Shown here piece after piece: positions 42,824 through 50,934 of a DNA stretch of 64,000 nt. How positions within the stretch are numbered: the first letter of the stretch is position 1; every line of letters begins with the position of its first letter. Position numbers and translations under genes: made by a program. The notes below the pieces were generated by a model. That model searched no databases. It was not told the origin of the DNA and worked only from the letters and a program-made list of their open reading frames with translations. This stretch comes from Holophaga foetida DSM 6591 (GTDB lineage Bacteria; Acidobacteriota; Holophagae; Holophagales; Holophagaceae): contig NZ_KI912268.1 in assembly GCF_000242615.2 (NCBI RefSeq), positions 3,170,341 to 3,234,340 on the forward strand, written 5' to 3'.

Positions 42824-44098
42824 ATGAGTGAGAACGTCGTCAATCCCACTGGAGATGCCTCCATCAGTTATCCAGCCTTCCGCTGGTACCTGATGCTGGT
42901 GATGCTGGTGGCCACCGCGGCCCAGACGGTCGTCATGATCGCCCCGGCTTCCATGGTGGAGTTCATCTCCAAGAGCCTGGGCATTGGGGTGGGCCCAACC
43001 ACCGCCATCATGATGGGCACCTGGAACCTGGTGGGCCCGGCGGGAACCATCGTCGCGGGGTTCTTCGTCTTCCGGGTCGGCATCACCCGGATGTTCCTGC
43101 TGGGCTGCGCCCTGCTCATCATCCCGAGTCTCCTCTATCCATTGGTGGGCAACAACCTGCCAGCGGTCATCATCCTCCGGGTGCTTCAGCCCCTGGGGGT
43201 GGGTCCCATCTATGCCACCGCGCCCGTTCTGGCCGCCATCTGGTTCCCCCCGGCCCAGCGCAGCATGGTGGCAGGTCTCCAGGGCTTTGCCACTTCCCTG
43301 GGTGTGGCCATCGGCTTCGGCGCCGCCCCTGCGGCCTATGCGGCCACCCATCACAATTGGCTGGCCATGATGGCCTGCATGGCCATCGTGCCCATCCTCG
43401 GCTTCGTCATGGCCCTGGTGATTCCCTTCGGTCCCAAGCCGCCCCAGGCCAAGGAGAGCCATCAGGACGAGGCTTCCATGCAGAATGACTGGAAGATGGC
43501 GACCCGTGAGCCTGTCTTCTATGTGGGAATCCTCATCATGTTCCTCATGTGCTGGGGCTTCGTGTCCACCAACGATTTGACTCCCGGATACTTCGCTGTG
43601 AGCAAGCCCATGGGGGTGGGCTATGGCCCTGTGATCGCGGGCAAGCTCATGACCACGCTTCAGATCTTCTTCATGCTTGGCGCCGCCGCCCTAGGACCCA
43701 TTTTTGAGAAAATCTTTAAGGAGAATGCCCGGGCCACGGTGACCGTCGGTTTCGTGGTCTTCGCGGCAACCATTTTCTCCATTAGCCAGCCCTTCGTTTT
43801 CACGAACTTCAAGATTCTCTATCCCGTGTTGGGCATTGCAGGCTTTTTCCTGGCCTGGATCATCCCCTGCTGCATCGCCTTTGTGACGCTCCATTACCCT
43901 GCCCACTTGACGGGCAAGATGATTGGTCTCTGGTTCGGCATCGGCCTCTTCGCCGGGGTTCCCGCCATCGGCATTGGCTCCGCCCTCCTGACCAAGACCG
44001 GCAACTACCATGCATCGATCTATGTCGTGACGGCCATTGCTGTTGTGGGCGCCATCGTGGCCCAGTGGCTGAAGCCTCCCAAGTCCTTCCGTTGCTAG
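42824..44098 (+). CDS. MFS transporter, tandem copy 2
   Basis: The 424-residue protein starts after AAAGGAG and is closely similar to copy 1 over its whole length (ISYPAFRWYLMLVMLVATAA, GIGVGPTTAIMMGTWNLVGP and the same C-terminal PPKSFRC). It has 12 TM segments. Each copy has its own leader and terminator, so the two are separately transcribed and may respond to different signals. Membrane-facing residues vary most between copies. Confidence 0.8.
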   Translation: MSENVVNPTGDASISYPAFRWYLMLVMLVATAAQTVVMIAPASMVEFISKSLGIGVGPTTAIMMGTWNLVGPAGTIVAGFFVFRVGITRMFLLGCALLIIPSLLYPLVGNNLPAVIILRVLQPLGVGPIYATAPVLAAIWFPPAQRSMVAGLQGFATSLGVAIGFGAAPAAYAATHHNWLAMMACMAIVPILGFVMALVIPFGPKPPQAKESHQDEASMQNDWKMATREPVFYVGILIMFLMCWGFVSTNDLTPGYFAVSKPMGVGYGPVIAGKLMTTLQIFFMLGAAALGPIFEKIFKENARATVTVGFVVFAATIFSISQPFVFTNFKILYPVLGIAGFFLAWIIPCCIAFVTLHYPAHLTGKMIGLWFGIGLFAGVPAIGIGSALLTKTGNYHASIYVVTAIAVVGAIVAQWLKPPKSFRC

Positions 44099-44114
44099 TC
44101 CGCTGTTTTTTCCC

Positions 44115-44146
44115 AAAGAAAGGGCGCCGAACCGGCGCCCTTTCTT
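44115..44146. terminator. Bidirectional terminator between MFS copy 2 and queC
   Basis: AAGAAAGGGCGCCG and CGGCGCCCTTTCTT form a 14-bp stem around a very short loop. It ends one base before the convergent queC stop, so it serves both genes. Confidence 0.85.
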
Positions 44147-44147
44147 A

Positions 44148-44846
44148 TCAGACCTTCAGTTGGTCTGGGATGAAGGCATAGGGAATGGGGTCGGGGCTTT
44201 CAGCCTCCTTGAAACCCCGGAGGCGCAGAAGGCAGGAATCGCACTTGCCGCAGGCCTTGTCCTCGGTCTGGTAGCAGCTCCAGGTAAGGTGCAGCGGGGC
44301 CTTCAGGCCCAGGCCTCGCTGCACGATCTGGCCCTTGTCCATGTGGATCAGGGGGGCCTGGAAGCGCAAGCGGGTCTCGGGGCGGGTGCCCAGGTTGGCG
44401 GTCTGCTCGAAGGACTTGAGGAAGACCTCCCTGCAATCGGGATAGCCGCTGGAATCCTCCTCCACGAAACCCACGAAGATGTGGCTGGCTCCCAAGACCT
44501 CGGCCCAGCTGGTGGCGGTGGCCATCAGGTGGGCATTCCGGAAGGGGACATAGCTGGAGGGCACCCCCTTCCGCTCCAGGTCGCCCTCGGGAAGGGCGAT
44601 CCGGGGATCGGTCAGGGCCGAACCTCCGATGTGCCGCAGGTAGTCGAAGCTGATGACTAGCCGACGATCCTTGGGGACACCGTAGAAATCCGCGATATCC
44701 ATGAACGACTTGCGTTCCCTGGCTTCCGTCAACTGGCCGTAGTCCGCGTGGAGCAGGGCCAGGTCGTAGCCCTCGGACCTGGCTATGGCGGCGGTGACGC
44801 ATGAATCGAGACCGCCGGAGAGCGAAACGACCGCAAGATCAGCCAT
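44148..44846 (-). CDS. queC: 7-cyano-7-deazaguanine synthase
   Basis: The 232-residue enzyme has the PP-loop SLSGGLDSCVTAA at the N-terminus and the zinc Cys cluster SCYQTEDKACGKCDSCLLRLRGF near the end. It makes preQ0 from carboxydeazaguanine for queuosine. The start MADLAVV has AGGAGG upstream and overlaps the acyltransferase gene by 8 bases. A QueD-like gene lies 4.5 kb away at 49307. Confidence 0.93.
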   Translation of the reverse strand: MADLAVVSLSGGLDSCVTAAIARSEGYDLALLHADYGQLTEARERKSFMDIADFYGVPKDRRLVISFDYLRHIGGSALTDPRIALPEGDLERKGVPSSYVPFRNAHLMATATSWAEVLGASHIFVGFVEEDSSGYPDCREVFLKSFEQTANLGTRPETRLRFQAPLIHMDKGQIVQRGLGLKAPLHLTWSCYQTEDKACGKCDSCLLRLRGFKEAESPDPIPYAFIPDQLKV

Positions 44847-45552
44847 GCTGAACCTCCTCTGCCCAATTTTCCAGTTCGTTGAGTTCATTCTGCAAGGCCA
44901 GGCGGAGGGTTTCCTCCTCCCCTGGACCCACTTGGTAGGGGCGGCCGTAGCGTACGGTCACCTTGGCGAAGGGTTTGGCCACCAGCATCTGGTCCCAGCT
45001 GCGGAGTGTCCAGGCTCGATCAAAGGCGACGCACACCGGGACGACCCAGGCTCCGGTCTTGCGGGCCACAGCCATGGTGCCCGGCTTGGCTTCCTGTCGG
45101 GGGCCCCGGGGGCCGTCGGGGGTGATGCCCAGATCCCACCCCTGCTTGATCGTCTGGATCATGCGCACCAGGGCCTGGGTGCCGGTCTTGCCAGCGCTAC
45201 CCCGGACGGCCTCAATGCCGAACCAGCGGAAGGTGGCGGTGCTGCGTTCCCCGTCCTTGCTGTCGCTCTGCAGGGCTGCAACGCCCCGGGGTTCTCCCAT
45301 GGGCCCCTTCCGCTTGAAGGGATAGGCCAGGGGCATGGACACCAGGCGCCGATGCCAGAAGGCCAGGATGAAGCGGGTGTCGGTGCGAGCCAAGTCGGCG
45401 ACGGGCTCGAAGTTCTCCCGCCTCACCCGCAGGGTGAAGGTGAGGAGCTTGATCAGGTGGGCTGCGAAGAAGGGGACCACCCGGTAGTTCATCCACATGG
45501 ACAAGGGTGAACCCAGGGGGCGCCCCCGCTGGACGATTTCAATCTTGGCCAT
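44839..45552 (-). CDS. Lysophospholipid acyltransferase-like protein (DUF374 family)
   Basis: The 237-residue protein has the DUF374/LPLAT pattern: an early FWHRRLVSMPLAY with the catalytic-type His, LQSDSKDGE, and the acceptor motif ITPDGPRGPRQEAKPG. Such proteins transfer acyl chains to membrane lipids or lipid A precursors at the inner membrane. It overlaps hslO by 14 bases and queC by 8. The three overlapping genes form one operon without an obvious shared pathway. Confidence 0.8.
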   Translation of the reverse strand: MAKIEIVQRGRPLGSPLSMWMNYRVVPFFAAHLIKLLTFTLRVRRENFEPVADLARTDTRFILAFWHRRLVSMPLAYPFKRKGPMGEPRGVAALQSDSKDGERSTATFRWFGIEAVRGSAGKTGTQALVRMIQTIKQGWDLGITPDGPRGPRQEAKPGTMAVARKTGAWVVPVCVAFDRAWTLRSWDQMLVAKPFAKVTVRYGRPYQVGPGEEETLRLALQNELNELENWAEEVQHG

Positions 45553-46387
45553 GGGGGGCGCCTCCCAGTTCCGAGTGGTGGATTCGGTAGGCCTTGCCGC
45601 AGTAGTCGCAGAAGACCTCTACCGGATCGCCGCCATGGAAGAGTTCCTCCAGTCGCTCCGCCGGGAAGCCCGCGAGGCTTTCCACCAGGGCGGCCTTGGT
45701 GCAGCGGCACTGGTAACGGATCTCGGTGGATGCAAGGATTTCGGCGCCCTCTCCCTGGTTGATCCAGCGGATCAGGAATTCGGGTTCCCGCTCCCAGTTG
45801 GGCACCACCTCCAGGCCTTCGATGGCGTGGACGAGGGCCTGGAGCCGCTCCCGGGGGCAGTCGGGCAGGGGTTCCACCAGGAGGCCTCCTGCCTCCCCGG
45901 TGGTGGGATCGCACCAGAGGGTCAGGCTGGCCTGGGCCTGCTCCGATTGCAGCAGGTAGGTTTCGATCTGGGCGGAGATGGGGCCTTCCACCAGTTCGAG
46001 ATTCCCGATGTAGGGGGCTCCGCCTGGATTGGAACGCATCACCGAAAGCATGCCCGGACCCTGGAGCCAGGGCCCCTGGATCACTTCCTGGGCGGGGTCC
46101 AGGATGCCCCGGATATCCCCCTCGGGCCAGGAGTCCGCCACCAGCGCCTTTGCGCGGCCCGAACCCTTGACCAGGATCTGGAGCCGTTCCGAGAAGAAGT
46201 TCCGGGACTGCAACAATAGGGCGGCGGCCAGGGTTTCCACCAGATGGGCGCAGGCCTCGGTGTCCAGGCCTGGGTGGCCTCGGCGCACCCCATCCCAGAG
46301 GGGAGATGCGTCCAGGGCCGCGAGCCTGATCGAATGGTCAGATGTCATGGCCCGGATGACCCGGGCGGAAGATGCGTGTTCCGTCAT
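45539..46387 (-). CDS. hslO: Redox-regulated chaperone Hsp33
   Basis: The 282-residue protein has the Hsp33 opening (RVIRAMTSDHSIRLAALD) and the four zinc Cys as CRC (YQCRCTK) and CDYC near the end. Oxidation of these Cys releases zinc and activates holdase function in the cytoplasm. Hsp33 is usually about 290 residues, so this is full length. It is the first gene of the hslO-acyltransferase-queC unit. Confidence 0.93.
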   Translation of the reverse strand: MTEHASSARVIRAMTSDHSIRLAALDASPLWDGVRRGHPGLDTEACAHLVETLAAALLLQSRNFFSERLQILVKGSGRAKALVADSWPEGDIRGILDPAQEVIQGPWLQGPGMLSVMRSNPGGAPYIGNLELVEGPISAQIETYLLQSEQAQASLTLWCDPTTGEAGGLLVEPLPDCPRERLQALVHAIEGLEVVPNWEREPEFLIRWINQGEGAEILASTEIRYQCRCTKAALVESLAGFPAERLEELFHGGDPVEVFCDYCGKAYRIHHSELGGAPHGQD

Positions 46388-46453
46388 GCCCCCATTCTAT
46401 CGGAAGCGGGATCAGGACACCTGGGTCCGCAGGAAGGCGTCTATTTTCAAGTT

Positions 46454-48181
46454 CTACCTGCTTTTCCCCTCTCCCGCCAGAAAGGCCAGCATGGCCTCGG
46501 GCCCCAGGAATCCCTCGGAACGTCGGAGTTCCCGGCCCTCGGAATCCAGGAGCAGGACGGTGGGGTAGCCCCGGATCCCGAGCCTGGGGGCCAGGTCCTT
46601 CCGTACCCGATCCGTATCGATGCGTACCGCCACCGCCTGATCCCGGATCCAGCCCGCCACCCTGGGGTCCGGCCAGGTCTTTTCATCCAGTTCTTTGCAC
46701 TGGACGCACCACTCGGCGTAGATGTCCACCAGGATGAGCTTCTTTTCCGTCCTGGCGCGGGCCGTGGCCCCCTCCAGATCCTGCTCCATCCATAAGCCCG
46801 CTGCCGGGGCTCTGGTCTCGGATCCGGCGGGCAGGAGACGCAGGCCCAGGCTCTGCTCTACGGAACGGATTCCCAACAGGAGAGCCAGGGTCAGCGCCAG
46901 GATGCCCAGCCCCTTCTGGATTCCTGTCCACAGGTCCTCCGCGGATCTGAAGGCTCCAAACACGGTGGCGGCTGTCAGGAGGGTCAGGGCCCAGAGGGCA
47001 TGGTTGGCCCAGGGAGGCAGCACGACCCTGAGATTCCACACGGCGAATCCCAGGATCACCAGGCCCATGAAGGCCTTGATGCGGGTCAGCCATTCTCCGC
47101 TACGGGGCAGGGCCGATGTGAAGCTGCCCGCTGCCACGAAGATGACTCCCATTCCGAGGGCAAAGACGAAGAGCTGGAGGGCTCCTAGCCATACCCGGCC
47201 CTGCTGGGCAACGCTCAGCAGGACCGTTCCCAGATAGGGGCTCACGCAGGGGGCGGCCAGGGGACCCAGGACCAGCCCCATGAGGAAGGCCCCCAGCCAG
47301 CCCCGCCGGGGGCCCCCTTGGATGCGTGACTGGATGGCTTCTGGCAGGCGGATCTCGAAGGCGCCGAAGAGGCTCAGGGCGAAAAGGGCAAAGAGGATGG
47401 AGACCGGGATCAGGAAGGCGGGCCGCTGGACGGCGGCCCCGAAGACGCCGCCGGTCCGGGCGGCCAGGACGCCAAGGAATGTGTAGGTCACCGCCATGCC
47501 GAGCACCAGCACCAGTGAGAGGGCGAAGCTCCGGAGCCTGCCGCCACCCTTGGCCCCGATGACGGCCATGGTGATGGGGATCATCGGATAGACGCAGGGG
47601 GTCAGGGAGGCCAGAAGACCGAATCCGAAGGCCAGCAGAAGGCCCCAGAGGATGCCCTGTCCGACCGGAGTGGAGGACTGGGGAGGCGGGGCGGGCACAT
47701 CGGTTCCGGGAAGGGATTGTGGCTGGGCCTTCGGTTCGGAGGGCGGAGCCTGGATTTCCGCCCGGGCCACCGGGACATCCGAGGCTCTGATCCTCAAGGT
47801 GCGCTCCGTGGGCGTGAAGCAGACGCCCCCCTCGCCTTCGGTGCAGGGCTGGTAGGTGACCCTGATCTCGACCTCCCCCTTCAGGCCCTCGCCGTGGAGG
47901 GGGATGGCTACGGTGCCATGCCAGATCGGATCCCCCAGTTCATCCCGCCCGGTGGCTGGGGGGAGCTTGCCCACCCTGAGTTTTCCGGGGGTGCCTGGCT
48001 TGGGGACGACCTTCATGAAGGCCTTCTTCAGATGGGCGCCTTCGGGAACGCTCACCCGCAGGGCTCCTCCTTTGAAGACCACCGAGACATCCTTCTCGGG
48101 GTTGAAAGGCTGCGGGACCCCCGCCCCCAGAGGCAGCAGGGCCGTCAGTGCCAGGAAGAGCATCCATCGGAACACTCGCAT
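46454..48181 (-). CDS. dsbD: Thiol:disulfide interchange protein DsbD
   Basis: The 575-residue protein has a signal peptide, the periplasmic alpha domain (YQPCTEGEGGVCFTP, both active Cys), eight TM segments with the paired Cys in LTPCVYPMIP and APCVSPYLG, and a C-terminal thioredoxin domain with WCVQCK. It passes electrons from cytoplasmic thioredoxin to periplasmic proteins, including cytochrome c maturation. All six Cys are present. Confidence 0.94.
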   Translation of the reverse strand: MRVFRWMLFLALTALLPLGAGVPQPFNPEKDVSVVFKGGALRVSVPEGAHLKKAFMKVVPKPGTPGKLRVGKLPPATGRDELGDPIWHGTVAIPLHGEGLKGEVEIRVTYQPCTEGEGGVCFTPTERTLRIRASDVPVARAEIQAPPSEPKAQPQSLPGTDVPAPPPQSSTPVGQGILWGLLLAFGFGLLASLTPCVYPMIPITMAVIGAKGGGRLRSFALSLVLVLGMAVTYTFLGVLAARTGGVFGAAVQRPAFLIPVSILFALFALSLFGAFEIRLPEAIQSRIQGGPRRGWLGAFLMGLVLGPLAAPCVSPYLGTVLLSVAQQGRVWLGALQLFVFALGMGVIFVAAGSFTSALPRSGEWLTRIKAFMGLVILGFAVWNLRVVLPPWANHALWALTLLTAATVFGAFRSAEDLWTGIQKGLGILALTLALLLGIRSVEQSLGLRLLPAGSETRAPAAGLWMEQDLEGATARARTEKKLILVDIYAEWCVQCKELDEKTWPDPRVAGWIRDQAVAVRIDTDRVRKDLAPRLGIRGYPTVLLLDSEGRELRRSEGFLGPEAMLAFLAGEGKSR

Positions 48182-48197
48182 CGGTTAACCTCGCAGG

Positions 48198-48851
48198 ATG
48201 ATGATGATATTCGATGCGCCTTCCCCCGACCCTCGCCTTCTGGAGCGTTTGGCACTGAGGGTCGCCCAGGAGCAGAGGGACGGGGCCCACGGGCTGGGGC
48301 ACGTCCTCCGCGTCACTCACATCTCCTTCCAGCTGGCCCGGGAGGAGGGGGCCCTGGAGCTCGTCTGCGGCACCGCGGCCCTCCTCCATGACCTGGTCTA
48401 CCTCCCCAAGAACCACCCCGATTCCCCCCGCACGGCGGAGCTTTCGGCCCTGGAGGCCAGGGACTGGTGCCGGGATTATGCCGAGCTGGCCCCCCATGCC
48501 GAAGCCGTGGCCGAGGCCGTGGAAACCCACAGCTTCTCAGGCGGCAAGGCGCCCCGGAGCCTGGAGGGCGCCGTGCTCCAGGATGCGGATCGCCTTGATG
48601 CCCTGGGGGCCATCGGCATCGCCCGGGTCTTCGCCACCGGTGGCTCCATGGGGGCCGGGATGTGGGACGAGGCGGACCCCTGGGGCCTGGAGCGGGAACT
48701 GGACGACAAACGCTACAGCCTTGACCACTTCGAGAAGAAGCTCCTCAAGCTGGCCGGTGGGATGAACACCCAGGCGGGCCGACGCGAGGCGCAGCGCAGG
48801 CAGGAGCGGATGCTGGTGTTCCTGGAGGGACTACGGGAGGAGCTGGGATGA
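48198..48851 (+). CDS. HD-domain phosphohydrolase
   Basis: The 217-residue protein has the HD metal ligands in order: HGLGHVLRVTH, ALLHDLVYL and DADRLDALGAIG. The pattern is that of YedJ/small HD hydrolases acting on nucleotides or related phosphates. It starts 16 bases from dsbD on the opposite strand; three in-frame ATG codons lie close together (48198, 48201, 48207), so the exact start is uncertain. Confidence 0.8.
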   Translation: MMMIFDAPSPDPRLLERLALRVAQEQRDGAHGLGHVLRVTHISFQLAREEGALELVCGTAALLHDLVYLPKNHPDSPRTAELSALEARDWCRDYAELAPHAEAVAEAVETHSFSGGKAPRSLEGAVLQDADRLDALGAIGIARVFATGGSMGAGMWDEADPWGLERELDDKRYSLDHFEKKLLKLAGGMNTQAGRREAQRRQERMLVFLEGLREELG

Positions 48852-49306
48852 CAGCGGCAAGCTGGACGCTTGCCCGATCTTCGCCCTGATCTGCTCGGCC
48901 ACGTTGCGCCGTACCCCTTCAACAGCGGCTTTGTCAGGCGGTCTGGGGGTTGTACCCCAGTTGATTTGCGCTCCTGGATGATTGGCTATACCGCTTGTTG
49001 GCAAGCCTTATCCCCTGAATCCCCTTCATCCTGGCTAATCCTCTTCTTTTTGTTTTTTTAGCCAGGATGAATGGGATGAACAGGATGGCAAACAATAGGC
49101 GTTTGTCAGCCCATGAGCAGTCGGAGGGGGTGGTCTGCGCCTGCCATTTTCTTGCCGTGAGGTGCGTAGCTCCGCGCAGGTGTCTCTGCGGCCAACATGC
49201 CCTTCTCCTCGGAAGAACCGCGATCCGTGGCTTTCGAGTTGAACGGCCGCCAACCGGGACTACTTTTTGGATTCTGTCCGCAGGGCTTCCTCTATACACT
49301 GGCCCC
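48852..49306. repeat. 455-base gap with a CAGGATGAA-type inverted repeat
   Basis: No gene is seen. TTCATCCTGGCTAA (49025-49038) and TTAGCCAGGATGAA (49058-49071) are perfect inverted arms around a T-rich loop. The right arm continues with GGGATGAACAGGATGG, a further copy of the AGGATGAA unit. The rest includes the leader of the QueD-like gene. Confidence 0.55.
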
Positions 49307-49654
49307 GTGACCCACATCACTCTGACCCTCCAACGATCCTTCGTCTCAGACCACTTCCATGACCTTCCTGGCTTCGTCGAGCCCAGGCACGGTCATAACT
49401 GGACCGTGGAGGCGGAAGTGATGCTGGGGGACACGGCCTCCGAGTTCGATTTCGCCAGGGCCCTGGATGCCTGGGTTGCGGTCCTCGATTACACGCTGCT
49501 CAACGACCACGCATGGCTGAAGGGCAGGAACCCCACGGCGGAGCTGCTCGCCCAATGGGCCTTCGAGCATCTGGAAGCTTCCGGTTTTCGTCCGCGGCGG
49601 GTCCGGATCCGGGAGAAAGCCAACTACTGGGCCGCCTGCCTGGAGCGAGCATGA
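49307..49654 (+). CDS. queD: QueD/6-pyruvoyltetrahydropterin synthase-like protein
   Basis: The 115-residue protein has the family zinc and fold motifs: SDHFHDLPGF, RHGHNWTVEAEV and a final REKANYWAACLE with the catalytic Glu. The Cys that normally precedes HGHNW by four residues is absent (FVEPRHGHN), so the standard QueD reaction is doubtful or uses another residue. The start is taken as the GTG at 49307, since the frame upstream runs through the repeat. Its stop overlaps the deacetylase ATG (ATGA). Confidence 0.75.
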   Translation: MTHITLTLQRSFVSDHFHDLPGFVEPRHGHNWTVEAEVMLGDTASEFDFARALDAWVAVLDYTLLNDHAWLKGRNPTAELLAQWAFEHLEASGFRPRRVRIREKANYWAACLERA

Positions 49655-50898
49655 AGCTTCGCGCCGCCCTGATCGGCACTGTCCTCCTGCTCACCTTGGC
49701 CTGCGAGAAAAAGGCGCCTCCGCCACCGCCACCCCCTCCGGCGGCCCCGCCGGTGGAACTGGCACCTTGGTCCTATCACGTTCTGGGGGGCATCGTGGTG
49801 ATCGAGGGCGAGGTGGACCGCCCCACGGATCTCTTCCTGGAGAGCGCCTTCGTCCACGACTCCCGTCACGTCGACTACGGGCCCGTGCGTTGGGAACGCT
49901 ACCTTCCCCCCAAGGGGGAGGTCGTGGAACTCCGGGATGGGGAGGGCAAGGTCCTGGCCCGCTGGGATTTCAGCAAACCCTGGGTGCCGAAGCCCGCACC
50001 GCCCGCACCCAAACCCCAGCCCCCGGCCCCGAAGCCCGCACCACCCGCACCCAAACCCCAGCCCCCGGCCCCGAAGCCCGCGCCGCCCGCACCCAGGCCT
50101 CAGCTTCCGGCACCCCAGGCCTCCTCGGCAATCTGGCCGGGGAGTGGAGAATCCCTCAACTACATCCGCGGTCCCCGGGCTGGGCGGCGGGTGTGCATGA
50201 CTTTTGACGGGGGTTCCTCGGCAGAGGTGGCACAGGATATCCTCAACGCCCTTCATGAACGGGGGATCCGAACGACCTTCTTCGTCACAGGCGCCTTCAT
50301 TCGGCGGTACCCAGAACTGGTGCGACGGATGGCTCAGGGGGGCCATGAGATCGGCAACCATACCCTCAGCCATCCCCACCTGGCTCCGGGCATGAGGCGG
50401 GACCCGCGCTGGACTCGGGAACGATTCCAGGCCGAGCTCCTGGAGGCGGACCGTCTCTTCTACCACCTGGTGGGGCGTCCCATGGACCCTTACTGGCGAG
50501 CGCCCTATGGCGAGCAGACTCCCGAGATCCGGGGCTGGGCTGAGGAGCTGGGTTACCGGCATATCGGATGGAGCGAAGGGGCCGACACCCTGGATTGGGC
50601 CACCGTCAAGGAACGGAGGCTATACCGCTCGGGGAACGCCATCCTGGATCGCCTGGGCGAGCGCATGGAGCGGCGGGACGGGGAGGGGCTCATCGTCCTG
50701 ATGCATCTTGGTTCGGCCCGCCCCGAGGTGGACCGTCCTGCCCGCATCCTGGGGCCATTCCTTGACAAGGCGCGTCTGGGCGGCTGGACCTTCACCACCA
50801 TCGGGGCCTACATGCGGGATTCCGGCAAGCCCCTATGGGACTCCCAGCGGCGCATTCCGCTGATCGACGCGCTAGGGCCACGGACCGCTAAGCGGTAG
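49651..50898 (+). CDS. Polysaccharide deacetylase lipoprotein with Pro-rich linker
   Basis: The 415-residue protein has a lipoprotein signal (lipobox LTLAC), a poly-Pro stretch, a small beta region, a 42-residue Pro/Lys/Ala linker made of three repeats, and a NodB deacetylase domain. NodB motifs are MTFDGGSS (usually TFDDG, so the second Asp is Gly), HEIGNHTLSHPHL with both metal His, and RAPYGE. It probably deacetylates a cell-surface glycan; the Asp change may alter metal binding. Translation is coupled to the QueD-like gene. Confidence 0.82.
   Translation: MKLRAALIGTVLLLTLACEKKAPPPPPPPPAAPPVELAPWSYHVLGGIVVIEGEVDRPTDLFLESAFVHDSRHVDYGPVRWERYLPPKGEVVELRDGEGKVLARWDFSKPWVPKPAPPAPKPQPPAPKPAPPAPKPQPPAPKPAPPAPRPQLPAPQASSAIWPGSGESLNYIRGPRAGRRVCMTFDGGSSAEVAQDILNALHERGIRTTFFVTGAFIRRYPELVRRMAQGGHEIGNHTLSHPHLAPGMRRDPRWTRERFQAELLEADRLFYHLVGRPMDPYWRAPYGEQTPEIRGWAEELGYRHIGWSEGADTLDWATVKERRLYRSGNAILDRLGERMERRDGEGLIVLMHLGSARPEVDRPARILGPFLDKARLGGWTFTTIGAYMRDSGKPLWDSQRRIPLIDALGPRTAKR
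49987..50112 (+). repeat. Three 42-bp tandem repeats coding for a Pro-rich linker
   Basis: Three direct units start at 49987, 50029 and 50071. Units 1 and 2 differ at one base; unit 3 is more diverged. Each encodes PKPAPPAPKPQPPA or a variant. The near identity of units 1 and 2 suggests recent change in copy number. Confidence 0.85.
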
Positions 50899-50934
50899 AA
50901 TCGAACCCAAGCCGCGTCGGTTCTAGGAGGTTGC

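Noticed and set aside
49987..50112. CRISPR-like direct repeats
   Set aside because: Units are contiguous without spacers, in frame and coding for a Pro-rich linker.
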